DNA from: Anaerolineales bacterium
Lineage (GTDB): Bacteria > Chloroflexota > Anaerolineae > Anaerolineales > Villigracilaceae
NCBI GenBank assembly: GCA_030583885.1
Contig: CP129480.1
Location: 2,978,714-3,042,713, forward strand
DNA: 64,000 bases
Reading direction: 5' to 3'
The notes beneath the pieces are model-generated. The model was given only the letters and a program-made list of their open reading frames with translations, was not told the origin of the DNA and made no database searches. Below are positions 1-7,770 of this stretch, piece after piece. A program made the translations under genes and the position numbers. Numbering within the stretch: position 1 is the first letter of the stretch; each line of letters opens with the position of its first letter.

Positions 1-65
1 ATGGAACAGGCCAGCGCTGCAAACACCAAAACCAACGGCGTCATAAGCCAGCGTAATGTGTTCAT
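1..65 (-). CDS. N-terminus of a putative lipoprotein (truncated by window edge)
   Basis: Reading leftwards from ATG at 65, the frame stays open to the window edge and gives 21 residues: a short basic start, a hydrophobic core (LVLVFAALA) and a Cys at residue 20, which looks like a lipoprotein signal peptide with a weak lipobox (ALAC). A good ribosome binding site (AGGAGA) sits 7-8 bases upstream. The rest of the protein lies outside the window, so no function can be given. An IS5-like element ends about 48 bases upstream of the start codon and probably separates the gene from its original promoter. Confidence 0.6.
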   Translation of the reverse strand, partial: MNTLRWLMTPLVLVFAALACS

Positions 66-112
66 TTATTCTCCTTTTCTCTGGTGGAAAATCCCCCACA
101 TATATTTCAGTA

Positions 113-128
113 GACCTCTTGCAAAAGT
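113..128. repeat. IS left terminal inverted repeat
   Basis: GACCTCTTGCAAAAGT; pairs with the inverted copy at 962-977 with a single mismatch (A versus T at position 12). Confidence 0.8.
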
Positions 129-945
129 CAAATTGAGTTGAGTTCAAGGTTGTAAATAGCAGCAATCAGGTTGAAGCGCAAAGCAAATCTCTTTCTACGA
201 TTGCGATACCTCTCGCTCAAAATGCGAAACACTTTCAACTTACGGAATATATGCTCAATCACAATCCGTTTCCGTGCCAAGCTTCGATTGCTCTGTTTCT
301 CTCGTTTCGTCAGAGCATGGTATTTGGATTTCTTGAAGGGTGTTTGACTGTTCTGATGAAACTCCATCAATCCTTGATAGCCCGCATCTGCCAGAATACG
401 CAGATGTTCAGAGAACTCACAGGCATCGTCTTTGAACAGTTGGAAGTCGTGTTTGCTTCCATGACTAAAGGCGGTGGTTATGATTTGGGTACTTTTTCGA
501 TCAGCCATCACCTGCGCTTTTTGGGTGTGACGCTTCTTTTTGCCACTGTAATGCCGTTTTTGGCTTTTTTTGGACGTTCCACTGGCTGTTCGCTGACATC
601 AACCAGCACTACCTCGAACACCGTGTCACTGGCTTGGAGTGCCTTTTTGCCAGGCAAACGAAACTTTTTTGAACGGACTAAGGCCTCCTCTACCTTGCGA
701 ATGGTGCGGCAAACGGTTGCTTCACTGACACCATAGGATTGCGCAATATGAAATTCTGTGCGATATTCTCGCCAGTACATCAAGGTCATCAACAACTGAT
801 CGGCTCGGCTCAGTTTTGGCGGTCTCCCGAAGTCTCGCAGCCCTTTCTCAATGACTGTGAGCATCTGCTCGAAGGTTTCGCGCTGGACGCCAGTTAGCCG
901 TTTGAAGTCACTACCTTTGAGATGTGCGATTGTCTTATAGTTCAT
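128..945 (-). CDS. IS5-family transposase made by -1 programmed frameshifting
   Basis: This DDE transposase catalyses excision and insertion of the surrounding IS. The upstream frame (945 or GTG 963 down to 508) carries the helix-turn-helix N-terminus (SYGVSEATVCRTI) and the first catalytic Asp (LVDVSEQP). The downstream frame (to 128) carries the second Asp (LADAGYQG) and the Glu (RIVIEHIFRKLK). The conserved YSGKKKRHT segment is present only if the ribosome steps back one base at the A-AAA-AAA-G heptamer (565-571). Translation through that shift gives one continuous protein of about 272 residues, the normal size. ATG at 945 is preferred; GTG at 963 lies within the terminal repeat. Confidence 0.8.
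565..571 (-). other. -1 ribosomal frameshift site (slippery heptamer)
   Basis: Seven T on the plus strand read as A AAA AAA in the zero frame of the transposase (codons CCA AAA AAA GCC). A -1 shift here turns the non-conserved tail of the first frame into the family-typical K-R-H-Y-S-G-K-K-K-R-H-T stretch. Confidence 0.75.
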
Positions 946-961
946 GTGCCTATTATGGCAC

Positions 962-977
962 ACTTATGCAAGAGGTC
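962..977. repeat. IS right terminal inverted repeat
   Basis: Reads GACCTCTTGCATAAGT on the minus strand; 15/16 identity with the left repeat. Confidence 0.8.
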
Positions 978-1117
978 TAGTATATAACCTTCCGACCCGC
1001 CACCCTACTGACAAAAGGCATATTCCAACATGCTTTTCAACTCCCCACCCAAGTAAATAGCCACAGGCATGCGCCCGCGGCCATTTTTTCCAAGCATGCA
1101 ATACAAAACAGAGATTT

Positions 1118-1570
1118 CTACTTCTCGAACACCCACGCATCCACGGCACGTGACCAATCCACCATTTCCTCTTTTTTGAACCACAAAGCCACTTCGCGTT
1201 CCCCGGTTTCGACCTTGTCCGAAGCGTGGATGAGGTTGCGTCCCACTTCGAGGGCAAAGTCATGACGGATCGTGCCGGGCGCGGATTCAACTGGTTTGGT
1301 CGAGCCGACGGTCTGGCGGATGGCGGCGACTGCGCCAGGGCCTTCCCACACCATCGCCATGACAGGCGCAGACGTGATGTAGGAGATCAAGCCATCATAA
1401 AAGGGTTTGCCTGTGTGTTCAGCGTAGTGCGTCTCAGCCAGTTTCTGGCTGACTTGAATGAATTTCGCGCCAACCAGGCGAAGCCCGCGGCGTTCGAAGC
1501 GCGCAATCACTTCACCGATCAAGCCGCGCTGCACACCATCGGGTTTTACAAGTACGAGCGTTCGTTCCAC
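1118..1570 (-). CDS. ndk: nucleoside diphosphate kinase
   Basis: Cytoplasmic enzyme that moves the gamma phosphate of ATP to other nucleoside diphosphates through a phosphohistidine. The 150-residue protein is the usual family length and starts VERTLVLVKPDGVQRG. The catalytic His is about residue 115 in NLIHASD, followed by the conserved EREVALWF. GTG at 1570 is chosen as start because GGAGGA lies 5-6 bases upstream and the family N-terminus begins there; the open frame extends 12 codons further but without homology. It is the last gene before the IS on this strand and is separated from the TPR gene by a strong hairpin. Confidence 0.95.
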   Translation of the reverse strand: MERTLVLVKPDGVQRGLIGEVIARFERRGLRLVGAKFIQVSQKLAETHYAEHTGKPFYDGLISYITSAPVMAMVWEGPGAVAAIRQTVGSTKPVESAPGTIRHDFALEVGRNLIHASDKVETGEREVALWFKKEEMVDWSRAVDAWVFEK

Positions 1571-1604
1571 AGAATTCCTCCAAAAAAAAGTGTATGGTTC
1601 CTGC

Positions 1605-1650
1605 AATCAATCGCCACCGCCGCCGAAAACGGCGGCGGTGGCGATTGATT
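1605..1650 (-). terminator. Perfect 21-bp hairpin between the TPR gene and ndk
   Basis: Arms 1605-1625 and 1630-1650 are perfectly complementary with a 4-base loop; the stem core is very GC-rich and the outer six pairs are AATCAA/TTGATT. It starts 3 bases after the TPR stop codon and ends about 35 bases before the ndk start. The T-run is modest, so it may act as a terminator or as an mRNA 3' stabiliser. Confidence 0.65.
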
Positions 1651-1652
1651 TT

Positions 1653-4600
1653 CTACCGAATTAATTCTTCCGCTTTGTTATATGCCTCAAGCGCTTCCTT
1701 CAAACGATTCGATCGCATATAGGCATCCCCCAGCGTCTGCCAGATGCCGACTTCCACAGGGTAGCGGTAAATGGACTCCGCCAGATCACTGATGGTCTCT
1801 TCCAGATGCCTGCCCTTTTTGATGAGCTTTCCATAATGATCCAATGCGGCGGGGATGTCGCCTCGATCCAACTCGCCTTTGGCTTGATTCAGCGCATTGA
1901 CATATCCCTGCCCTTCCGTCCGAGATGAACGGGAAATGCCGGGTTTCTTTTTCTTGATGGGTGGAACGACAAGCGACTCACCCGGCTTGGGCTGTGGGGG
2001 ATTTTGAATCATTGGCTGGGCACGCACTTGCGAAGGAACGGACGGTGGTTTTTCCACAGAGGCGGGCGGAACCGGCTCCGGCTTTTCCTCCAGGGGATGC
2101 CAATCGGAAGGCGAAGTGGGCATGGGCTGTTGCGGTGTCTCCTCCGCTTCCGATTCCCATTGTTCACGGTGCAGCCATGGCGGTGTGTCATCGTCTTTTG
2201 CCTGGTATGTCTGGCTGGATTCTTCGTCCACTCCCTGCAGCCAATCGGGGAGGTCTACTGCCAGAGTAACAGGGGGCCCTTGTGGATGGGATACAGGTTC
2301 TTCGGTCGGGGTGGGGGCGGGAGAAATAAATTTCTCTTCACTAGATTTTTTCCATGCTTCCTCATCCAGCCCACCTTGTTTTCCGGAACCCGGCTTGCTG
2401 GACCAATCAGGCATTTCAGACTGGGCGGGTTTGTCTTCCACTGTTTTTTCATCAGCACGATGGGATGAATCGGGAAAAGGCGGCCGGGCGGATGCCCTGA
2501 TAATTTCAGGATCAAATTCAAGGCCGGGCTCGTCATCCAGGCCACTGAGCCAGTCAGAGAGATCCTGGCCGCCCAGAGTTTGACTCTCAAATGAAGCCTC
2601 TGGCGGTGTGGCTTCCCCTTCAATGCCGCTTAGCCAACTGGGCAGGTCTGAAGATCGTGCGGCAGGTTTCTGCCCGGAAGCTTCCGTCTGCCCGGCAGAG
2701 GGTGCAGGTTGTTGGGCATCGCTTAACCACTCAGGAACAGTACCGCGCTGTGGATATTTCTCCTCCACAGGTTGCTCCTGTTGTTCCTTTTCACCAAGAT
2801 CACGCAACCACATGCCCGTATCATCGGATGCAGCTGGCGGAGTGGCTGGGGTCTCAAATTCGGAAAAGGATTGCTCGCCGATATTTTGAGTGTTTTCAAC
2901 CCAATCCGAATCCGGTTTGGCGGATTCTTCCACAGGGGCAGGCTGGGTCTCGCCAATGGCTTGCGCCTGCTGCACCCATTCCGGCGGCGTATCACTGCGC
3001 TTATTCGGATCGGTCACAAGTTCTTCGGGCTTGGCTCCGTGCTTCGCGGCAAGAGATTCAAGCCACGCCACCGCATCATCCTGCTCCTGTGCAGAGGAAC
3101 CGAGATTCTGAAGATTCGGTTGAGCAGGGGCTTGTCCACCACCATTCTGCGTTTGCACCAGCTCTTCTGGCGCGCTCTCGTTGCGGTTGGTTGGGTCAGT
3201 GAGAAGCTCTTCGGGATCAACCCCGTGCTTTTCAGCAAGGGATTCAAGCCATGTCACTACATCTTCCTGTTCCTGCGCAGGCGCACCGAAACTTTCCACA
3301 ATTGGAGAAGGTTCGCTTTTCGGTTCGGCGTCGCTTAACCAATCGGGCACCTCGGCGGGTTGGGCTTGTCCATCAGATGACTTTGAGCCGCCAAGCCCAC
3401 GTAGCCACGCAGGAGCATCGCCTGCGGGGGGAGAGCTTTCTTGTGGAGTTTCAGAGAACGCAGCAGCGCCAAGCCCGCTTAACCAATCGGGGGCATCGCT
3501 TGCGGGGGCAGAGCCTTCCTGCGGAGATTCAGAGAATACAGCACCGCCAAGCCCGCTTAGCCAATCGGGGGCATCACCTGTTGGTGTTGATCCTTCCTCC
3601 GGCGGGGATTCAGAGAATACAGCACCGCCGAGTCCCTCCAACCAATCCGGAGTTTCAGTAGATTGAAGCATGTCCACGGCAGGTTCCTCAGGACGGTCAG
3701 GAGTAGCGGAAACAGGGGATTGCCCTTTGAGCCAGTTTGGCAGGTCTGCAGGAACAAGCTTCCCGGCAGGTTCTTCATCAAAAATAGAGGTGGCTTGTTC
3801 AGGGGTATTGGATTCGCCCCAGCCTGCGGCGCGGAGAAAATCCGGGATTTCGCCGCCTGCCTCGGATGCGGAACCGGGTTCGGGCGCGGCTTGCGGCGTT
3901 TCATCCTTGGAACCGCCGGCCTTGAGCCAGTCAGGCTGTTCGTCCAGGGATGCGGCGCCAAGCGCAGGTGCTGACGCGCCAAGTTCAATGCCGAGCGAGG
4001 AACCCCATTCCTGCGCCATCGACACTTCACTGCCGCTATATTCAAGCCTGTCCAAATTTATGGAAGCATCGGAGACTTCATTGATTTGGAAGATCGAGCC
4101 TTTTGTAAAATTGGCATACGGATCCAACTCACCGACACGCATTCGATAGACCTGCATGCTTTCCGACTTGTCCGAAGTGGTTGAAAGCAAATCCGCCATG
4201 ATGCGGTTGGCATCGAAGCAGTACGGATAGCGACCCAGCAATTGATTGCAGATATCAGAGGCATCCGATTTTTGCCCGCTCTTGAAATGGGAATACGCCA
4301 GTAAAACCTGCATGTCCGAGCGCTGTGGATCCTGGGAAAGGACCTGGCGGATCTCTGCAACAGCCTGCGGATACAACTCGCCCTGCACATACATGTGCGC
4401 CAGCGCGCCGCGGGTCATGCGGATCTTGGGCGGCTCCATCCCGTCGCGCCTGCCATACAACCTTTGCAGTTCGCCTTGAATGGCGGCATTGGACGGCTGG
4501 GCTTCAAATGCGCGTTCCATGTGCCAGATGGCGTCATCCAGTTTGTTTTCTTCATCGCGGATAATGCTCAAGCCGACGTGCGCCACAAAATCATTGGGAA

Positions 4601-4808
4601 CCGCCATAAGCACACGTCCAAAAATATCCACTGCTTCGTTATACCGCTTGGACTCAAGATACGATTTTCCAAGCAGGCGATAGGTTTCAAGATGTTTCGG
4701 GAAGGTTTGCAGGATATGGCAGCAATGGGCAATTGCCTCATCCGTATGTCCCTGTTCGATGAGGCGTTCGATTTCGCGGTTGTAAATTCTCAATGAGACT
4801 TTTGCCAT
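1653..4808 (-). CDS. TPR protein with repeated PDWL motifs
   Basis: 1051 residues. Residues 1-270 form tetratricopeptide-type helical repeats (EAIAHCCHILQTFP, EAVDIFGRVL and so on), a protein-binding scaffold. From about 285 to 930 the chain is Pro/Glu/Ser/Gln-rich and looks disordered, but carries at least eleven copies of a short motif of the form (D/E)xP(D/E/N)WL, several embedded in near-identical units (APDWLSGLGGAVFSESP). Two further similar segments contain AWLESLAxKHG. The C-terminal 90 residues return to TPR helices (EALEAYNKAEELIR). There is no signal peptide or membrane segment, so it is probably cytoplasmic. AGGAAA precedes the ATG. The partner is unknown; an assembly role is inferred. 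Confidence 0.85.
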   Translation of the reverse strand: MAKVSLRIYNREIERLIEQGHTDEAIAHCCHILQTFPKHLETYRLLGKSYLESKRYNEAVDIFGRVLMAVPNDFVAHVGLSIIRDEENKLDDAIWHMERAFEAQPSNAAIQGELQRLYGRRDGMEPPKIRMTRGALAHMYVQGELYPQAVAEIRQVLSQDPQRSDMQVLLAYSHFKSGQKSDASDICNQLLGRYPYCFDANRIMADLLSTTSDKSESMQVYRMRVGELDPYANFTKGSIFQINEVSDASINLDRLEYSGSEVSMAQEWGSSLGIELGASAPALGAASLDEQPDWLKAGGSKDETPQAAPEPGSASEAGGEIPDFLRAAGWGESNTPEQATSIFDEEPAGKLVPADLPNWLKGQSPVSATPDRPEEPAVDMLQSTETPDWLEGLGGAVFSESPPEEGSTPTGDAPDWLSGLGGAVFSESPQEGSAPASDAPDWLSGLGAAAFSETPQESSPPAGDAPAWLRGLGGSKSSDGQAQPAEVPDWLSDAEPKSEPSPIVESFGAPAQEQEDVVTWLESLAEKHGVDPEELLTDPTNRNESAPEELVQTQNGGGQAPAQPNLQNLGSSAQEQDDAVAWLESLAAKHGAKPEELVTDPNKRSDTPPEWVQQAQAIGETQPAPVEESAKPDSDWVENTQNIGEQSFSEFETPATPPAASDDTGMWLRDLGEKEQQEQPVEEKYPQRGTVPEWLSDAQQPAPSAGQTEASGQKPAARSSDLPSWLSGIEGEATPPEASFESQTLGGQDLSDWLSGLDDEPGLEFDPEIIRASARPPFPDSSHRADEKTVEDKPAQSEMPDWSSKPGSGKQGGLDEEAWKKSSEEKFISPAPTPTEEPVSHPQGPPVTLAVDLPDWLQGVDEESSQTYQAKDDDTPPWLHREQWESEAEETPQQPMPTSPSDWHPLEEKPEPVPPASVEKPPSVPSQVRAQPMIQNPPQPKPGESLVVPPIKKKKPGISRSSRTEGQGYVNALNQAKGELDRGDIPAALDHYGKLIKKGRHLEETISDLAESIYRYPVEVGIWQTLGDAYMRSNRLKEALEAYNKAEELIR

Positions 4809-4869
4809 TACCGTTTTCCTGTGTTAAGTATGCCCGATTCTTAAGAAATTCGCAAGACTACACGCTATT

Positions 4870-6165
4870 TTACTCGTAAAACAGCGGTAATGGCAGCACA
4901 ATTTCATTACTAAACTGATGTGCGGAATGCACCGCCAGGCGCGCCTCCGCCAGTTTTGCCTCCTCATTTGCGTGGATCTCAAACAACGGCTGGCCTTCCT
5001 CAACCCTGTCCCCCACTTTTTTGTGGATGACGAACCCGACGGCATGATCCACAGAGTCGCCTTTTCTTGCCCGGCCGGCCCCCAACAGGACCGCGGCTTC
5101 GCCCACGCTTCTCGCATGGACTTGGGAGATGAATCCGCCGCGAGGGGCATTCACCACTTCCACATATTTTGCACGTTCGAATTTCGAGAGGTCATCCACA
5201 TACGAAACATCGCCGCCCTGCGCCGCCACCAGCACACGGAATTTCTCCAGCGCACTGCCATCCGTAATGGATTTTTCAGCCAGGGCACGCGCTTCCTCCA
5301 AATCCTGCGCACGTTTCCCCAGCAGAAGCACGTGTGCGGCCACATGCAGGCAATGCTCGCGGAAATCGGCGGGGCCGCCTCCGCGCAACATGTCGATGGC
5401 TTCGATAACTTCGAGCGCGTTTCCGACTGCATTGCCAAGCGGCTGGTTCATATCAGAGAGCAGCGCAACGGTTTTACGTCCCGCCAAACGGCCGATATCC
5501 ACCATTAATTCGGCAAGTTCGCGGGCTTCATTCAGGGTCTCCATAAACGCACCCAAACCCGTTTTTACATCCAGGACAATGGCTTGCGCGCCCGCCGCGA
5601 TCTTCTTGCACATGATGGACGAGGCGATCAATGGGGTCGAGGGCACCGTTCCGGTGACATCGCGCAGGGCATACATTTTTCCGTCCGCAGGCGCGAGGTC
5701 CAGGGATTGACCCGTGAGGACAATGCCCTTTTCCTTTAACTGTTTTTTAAATTCATCCGTGGTCAGATCCACACGATAGCCGGGGATGGATTCCAATTTA
5801 TCGAGCGTGCCGCCGCTGAAGCCAAGGCCGCGCCCGGACATTTTGCCAACAGGCAGACCGCAGGCCGCCACCATCGGCATGACTGAGACGCTGGTCTTGT
5901 CGCCCACGCCGCCGGAGGAGTGCTTATCCACGGCAATATCCACCACTTCAGACAGATCCAGCACCTGCCCGGAGCGGGCCATCGCAAGGGTAAGGTCGGC
6001 TGTTTCAAAGGGCGTCATGCCGTTAAGCATGACCGCCATCGCAAACGCGGAGGCCTGGTAATCTGGAATATCCCCGTTCGTAAAACCGCGTACAAAGAAT
6101 TCTATTTCCTCGGCTGTCAACTGTTCTTTGTCGCGTTTTTTGATGATGATGTCCACCGCGCGCAT
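4870..6165 (-). CDS. pdp: pyrimidine-nucleoside (thymidine) phosphorylase
   Basis: Salvage enzyme that splits thymidine/uridine with phosphate into base and (deoxy)ribose-1-phosphate. The 431 residues match the family length. The N-terminal helical domain (RAVDIIIKKRD) is followed by the phosphate-binding signature KHSSGGVGDKTS at about 81-92 and by the ALRDVTGTVPS segment; the C-terminal alpha/beta domain ends at VDHAVGFVIHKKVGDRV. An AAGGAG site lies just upstream of ATG. Length and the C-terminal domain suit the bacterial pyrimidine-nucleoside phosphorylase/DeoA group; sequence reading alone does not decide substrate preference between thymidine and uridine. Confidence 0.93.
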   Translation of the reverse strand: MRAVDIIIKKRDKEQLTAEEIEFFVRGFTNGDIPDYQASAFAMAVMLNGMTPFETADLTLAMARSGQVLDLSEVVDIAVDKHSSGGVGDKTSVSVMPMVAACGLPVGKMSGRGLGFSGGTLDKLESIPGYRVDLTTDEFKKQLKEKGIVLTGQSLDLAPADGKMYALRDVTGTVPSTPLIASSIMCKKIAAGAQAIVLDVKTGLGAFMETLNEARELAELMVDIGRLAGRKTVALLSDMNQPLGNAVGNALEVIEAIDMLRGGGPADFREHCLHVAAHVLLLGKRAQDLEEARALAEKSITDGSALEKFRVLVAAQGGDVSYVDDLSKFERAKYVEVVNAPRGGFISQVHARSVGEAAVLLGAGRARKGDSVDHAVGFVIHKKVGDRVEEGQPLFEIHANEEAKLAEARLAVHSAHQFSNEIVLPLPLFYE

Positions 6166-6222
6166 ATAGGTCTGCTCCTTGTGAAATCCTGCGCAGATAT
6201 TTTATCGCATTTTGTCAGACAA

Positions 6223-6261
6223 AAAATAACAGGTCACACCTCTGGCGCGACCTGTTATTTT
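6223..6261 (-). terminator. Intrinsic terminator of the ruvB-to-S51 operon
   Basis: 13-bp stem AAAATAACAGGTC/GACCTGTTATTTT with a 13-base loop, followed on the minus strand by TTTTTT-type bases. It overlaps the stop codon of the S51-like gene (TAA at 6255-6257) and separates it from pdp. Confidence 0.8.
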
Positions 6262-7286
6262 GTCAACTCCTGCCCTTCTTTTGTATCCTTCACCTGCCAG
6301 CCGAGCGCGGAGATCGCATCGCGCAAACGGTCTGATTCGGCAAAATTCCTATCCGCACGGACTTGTTTGCGCTGCTCGAGCAGGGACAAGACCTCATCCG
6401 GCGGAAATTCATCATTCGGCCTGCCTGCATCGAGAACCATTTCCCACACGTGCGGCCGGATTCCTTTTTCAATCGGCTCGGGCGGGGTGCAGGTGCCAAG
6501 CTCACTTAATGAAAAACTTGCACCAGAGGGATGAATTTCCGAGGAGCCGCTTTTCAAAACAGAGACCGAGCTGACGCCATGTACATCACAAACGCCTTTT
6601 TCACAATCCATGATGATGCCGGAGTGTTCATCCAGCCCTACGACGATATTTTCCGGCGGAGTGAGCTTGCGCCACTGCTCAAATCGTTCCATGCCCATGA
6701 AACAGCGGCTGGTGTCCAGATCCACACCGCCTTCGGCATTATTCCAGTGCGGAATGAACGAGAGGTGCATTCCGAAATCGGAAAAGAGGTCCAATCCATT
6801 CTTAACATGGACATCCTCACCCACCTTGTAGATTTCATACACTGGCAGAATCCATTTTCCAATCGAAATGGTTGCAGCAGAGGAGAATACCAGTGTTGCA
6901 CCAAGCCTGTGGCGGGCACGGACAATATCCCAAGCGAGCGTGTCTTGCAGTTGGCGAACCAGATAACTGGGGCTGCCCGGCCCCATAAAGATCAGGTTGG
7001 CCTGCAACAGTGGTTTTAAGATTTCTGGATCATCGGGGCTGAATTCCGTCCCCTGTCTGCGGGCCGGAATGAGGTCGATGGCTGGCTTGTAATTTTGCAG
7101 TCGGGTCTTGAGGAACTCGCCCACCCGCCCCGCAACGAGGGAGGCGTTTAACTCAAAGCCTGCCGGCGTTTCCAGTATGGCAATCCGCAGCGGGGCGGGA
7201 ATGAGGCGCGCAAGGGCCTCGAAGATACGCCCCCCTGCCAGGGAGGTCTCTCCGGAGCCGAGAAAGGCGATTTTTCCAAGGGTCAT
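6255..7286 (-). CDS. S51-like (class I glutamine amidotransferase fold) protein fused to a CysS C-terminal-like domain
   Basis: 343 residues. The first about 260 residues resemble peptidase E/cyanophycinase-type proteins: LGSGET at 9-14, FMGPGSPSYLVRQL at 100-113, a nucleophile-elbow-like VFSSAATISIG at 133-143 (candidate Ser 135/136), and GLDEHSGIIM. The last 60 residues (EQRKQVRADRNFAESDRLRDAI..LGWQVKDTKEGQ, shown in pieces) match the helical tail of cysteinyl-tRNA synthetase (R..AR..KDF..SD.LRD.L...G..V.DT..G). Substrate is unknown; it may cleave a small peptide or act non-catalytically. It follows the redoxin gene by one base and closes the operon. Confidence 0.75.
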   Translation of the reverse strand: MTLGKIAFLGSGETSLAGGRIFEALARLIPAPLRIAILETPAGFELNASLVAGRVGEFLKTRLQNYKPAIDLIPARRQGTEFSPDDPEILKPLLQANLIFMGPGSPSYLVRQLQDTLAWDIVRARHRLGATLVFSSAATISIGKWILPVYEIYKVGEDVHVKNGLDLFSDFGMHLSFIPHWNNAEGGVDLDTSRCFMGMERFEQWRKLTPPENIVVGLDEHSGIIMDCEKGVCDVHGVSSVSVLKSGSSEIHPSGASFSLSELGTCTPPEPIEKGIRPHVWEMVLDAGRPNDEFPPDEVLSLLEQRKQVRADRNFAESDRLRDAISALGWQVKDTKEGQELTK

Positions 7287-7287
7287 G

Positions 7288-7770
7288 CTACTTGGATGAT
7301 GCGTTCAGTTGGTCTATTACGCTGAGAAAAGTTTCGTTATCGGGGATGTCGGACATGGACGCACCGTAATGCACATAACGGATGCGTCCGCCCGTATCGA
7401 CGATGCAGTTGAGAGGCATGCGGCCAAGTTTGAAGATATTGACTTCCTGGCGATATTGTTTTGCAACGCTATGGTCGGGATCAGGCAGGCCGACGTAGGG
7501 AATGTTTTCCTGCGCCCAATATTTTTTGAACGAATCCATGTCATTGGGACCCACCGCGAGGATCTCCGCGCCGCGTAAAGTGAATTCCACATAGGCATCG
7601 CGCATGCGCGCCAACTGCGCGCGGCAGTGCGGTCATCGAAAGCCGCGTAAAAAGGCAAGGGCAATCGTTTTATTTCCGCGAAAACTGGAAAGGCGGATAC
7701 GGTCACCGCGAATATCCTCAAGTTCGAAATCGGGGGCGGGTTCGCCGGGTGTGATCAAATCTGGTTTCAT
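7288..7770 (-). CDS. AhpC/TSA-type redoxin, probable selenoprotein (TGA codon 46 = Sec)
   Basis: Read from ATG 7770 the frame gives a thioredoxin-fold N-terminus (PGEPAPDFELEDIRG) and then FLRGFR-TGA-PHCRAQL; after the TGA the same frame runs on for 114 codons to the true stop. The TGA (7633-7635) replaces the first residue of the redox CxxC motif, giving U-P-H-C. Later segments (AEILAVGPNDMDSFKKYW, GLPDPDHSVAKQY, GRIRYVHYG) are typical of peroxiredoxin-like proteins. ATG 7770 overlaps the stop of the upstream hydrolase as ATGA, supporting this start. A 6-bp hairpin follows the TGA at SECIS-like spacing. Expected role: reduction of peroxides or disulfides. A simple nonsense pseudogene is the alternative. 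Confidence 0.8.
7606..7622 (-). promoter_or_regulatory. Candidate bacterial SECIS hairpin
   Basis: Starting 10 bases after the in-frame TGA (7635-7633), GCGCGC (7622-7617) pairs with GCGCGC (7611-7606) around a five-base loop AGUUG. The apical loop begins 16 bases after UGA and has G at its second position, within the known range for bacterial SECIS elements (loop 16-37 bases from UGA, G in the first two loop positions). Confidence 0.6.

Larger units (their letters stand above)
113..977 (-). mobile_element. IS5-family insertion sequence, about 865 bp
   Basis: The element is bounded by 16-bp terminal inverted repeats (113-128 and 962-977, beginning GACCTCTTGCA) that match at 15 of 16 positions. 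TA is present directly outside both ends (111-112 and 978-979), consistent with a TA target duplication as in IS5/IS427-type elements. It encodes one DDE transposase in two overlapping frames joined by a probable -1 frameshift. All parts look intact, so it may be active. It lies between ndk and the lipoprotein gene at the window's left edge, in the same orientation as both. Confidence 0.85.

Noticed and set aside
2004..3338. Plus-strand frames over the TPR/PDWL region
   Set aside because: Shadows created by the repeated low-complexity coding sequence on the minus strand.
7633..7635. TGA read as Trp (altered genetic code)
   Set aside because: TGA ends many genes here, several at ATGA overlaps, and the column normally holds Cys, not Trp.
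7317..7721. 134-codon frame in a different register over the redoxin
   Set aside because: Out-of-frame text without homology; the correct frame continues through the TGA.
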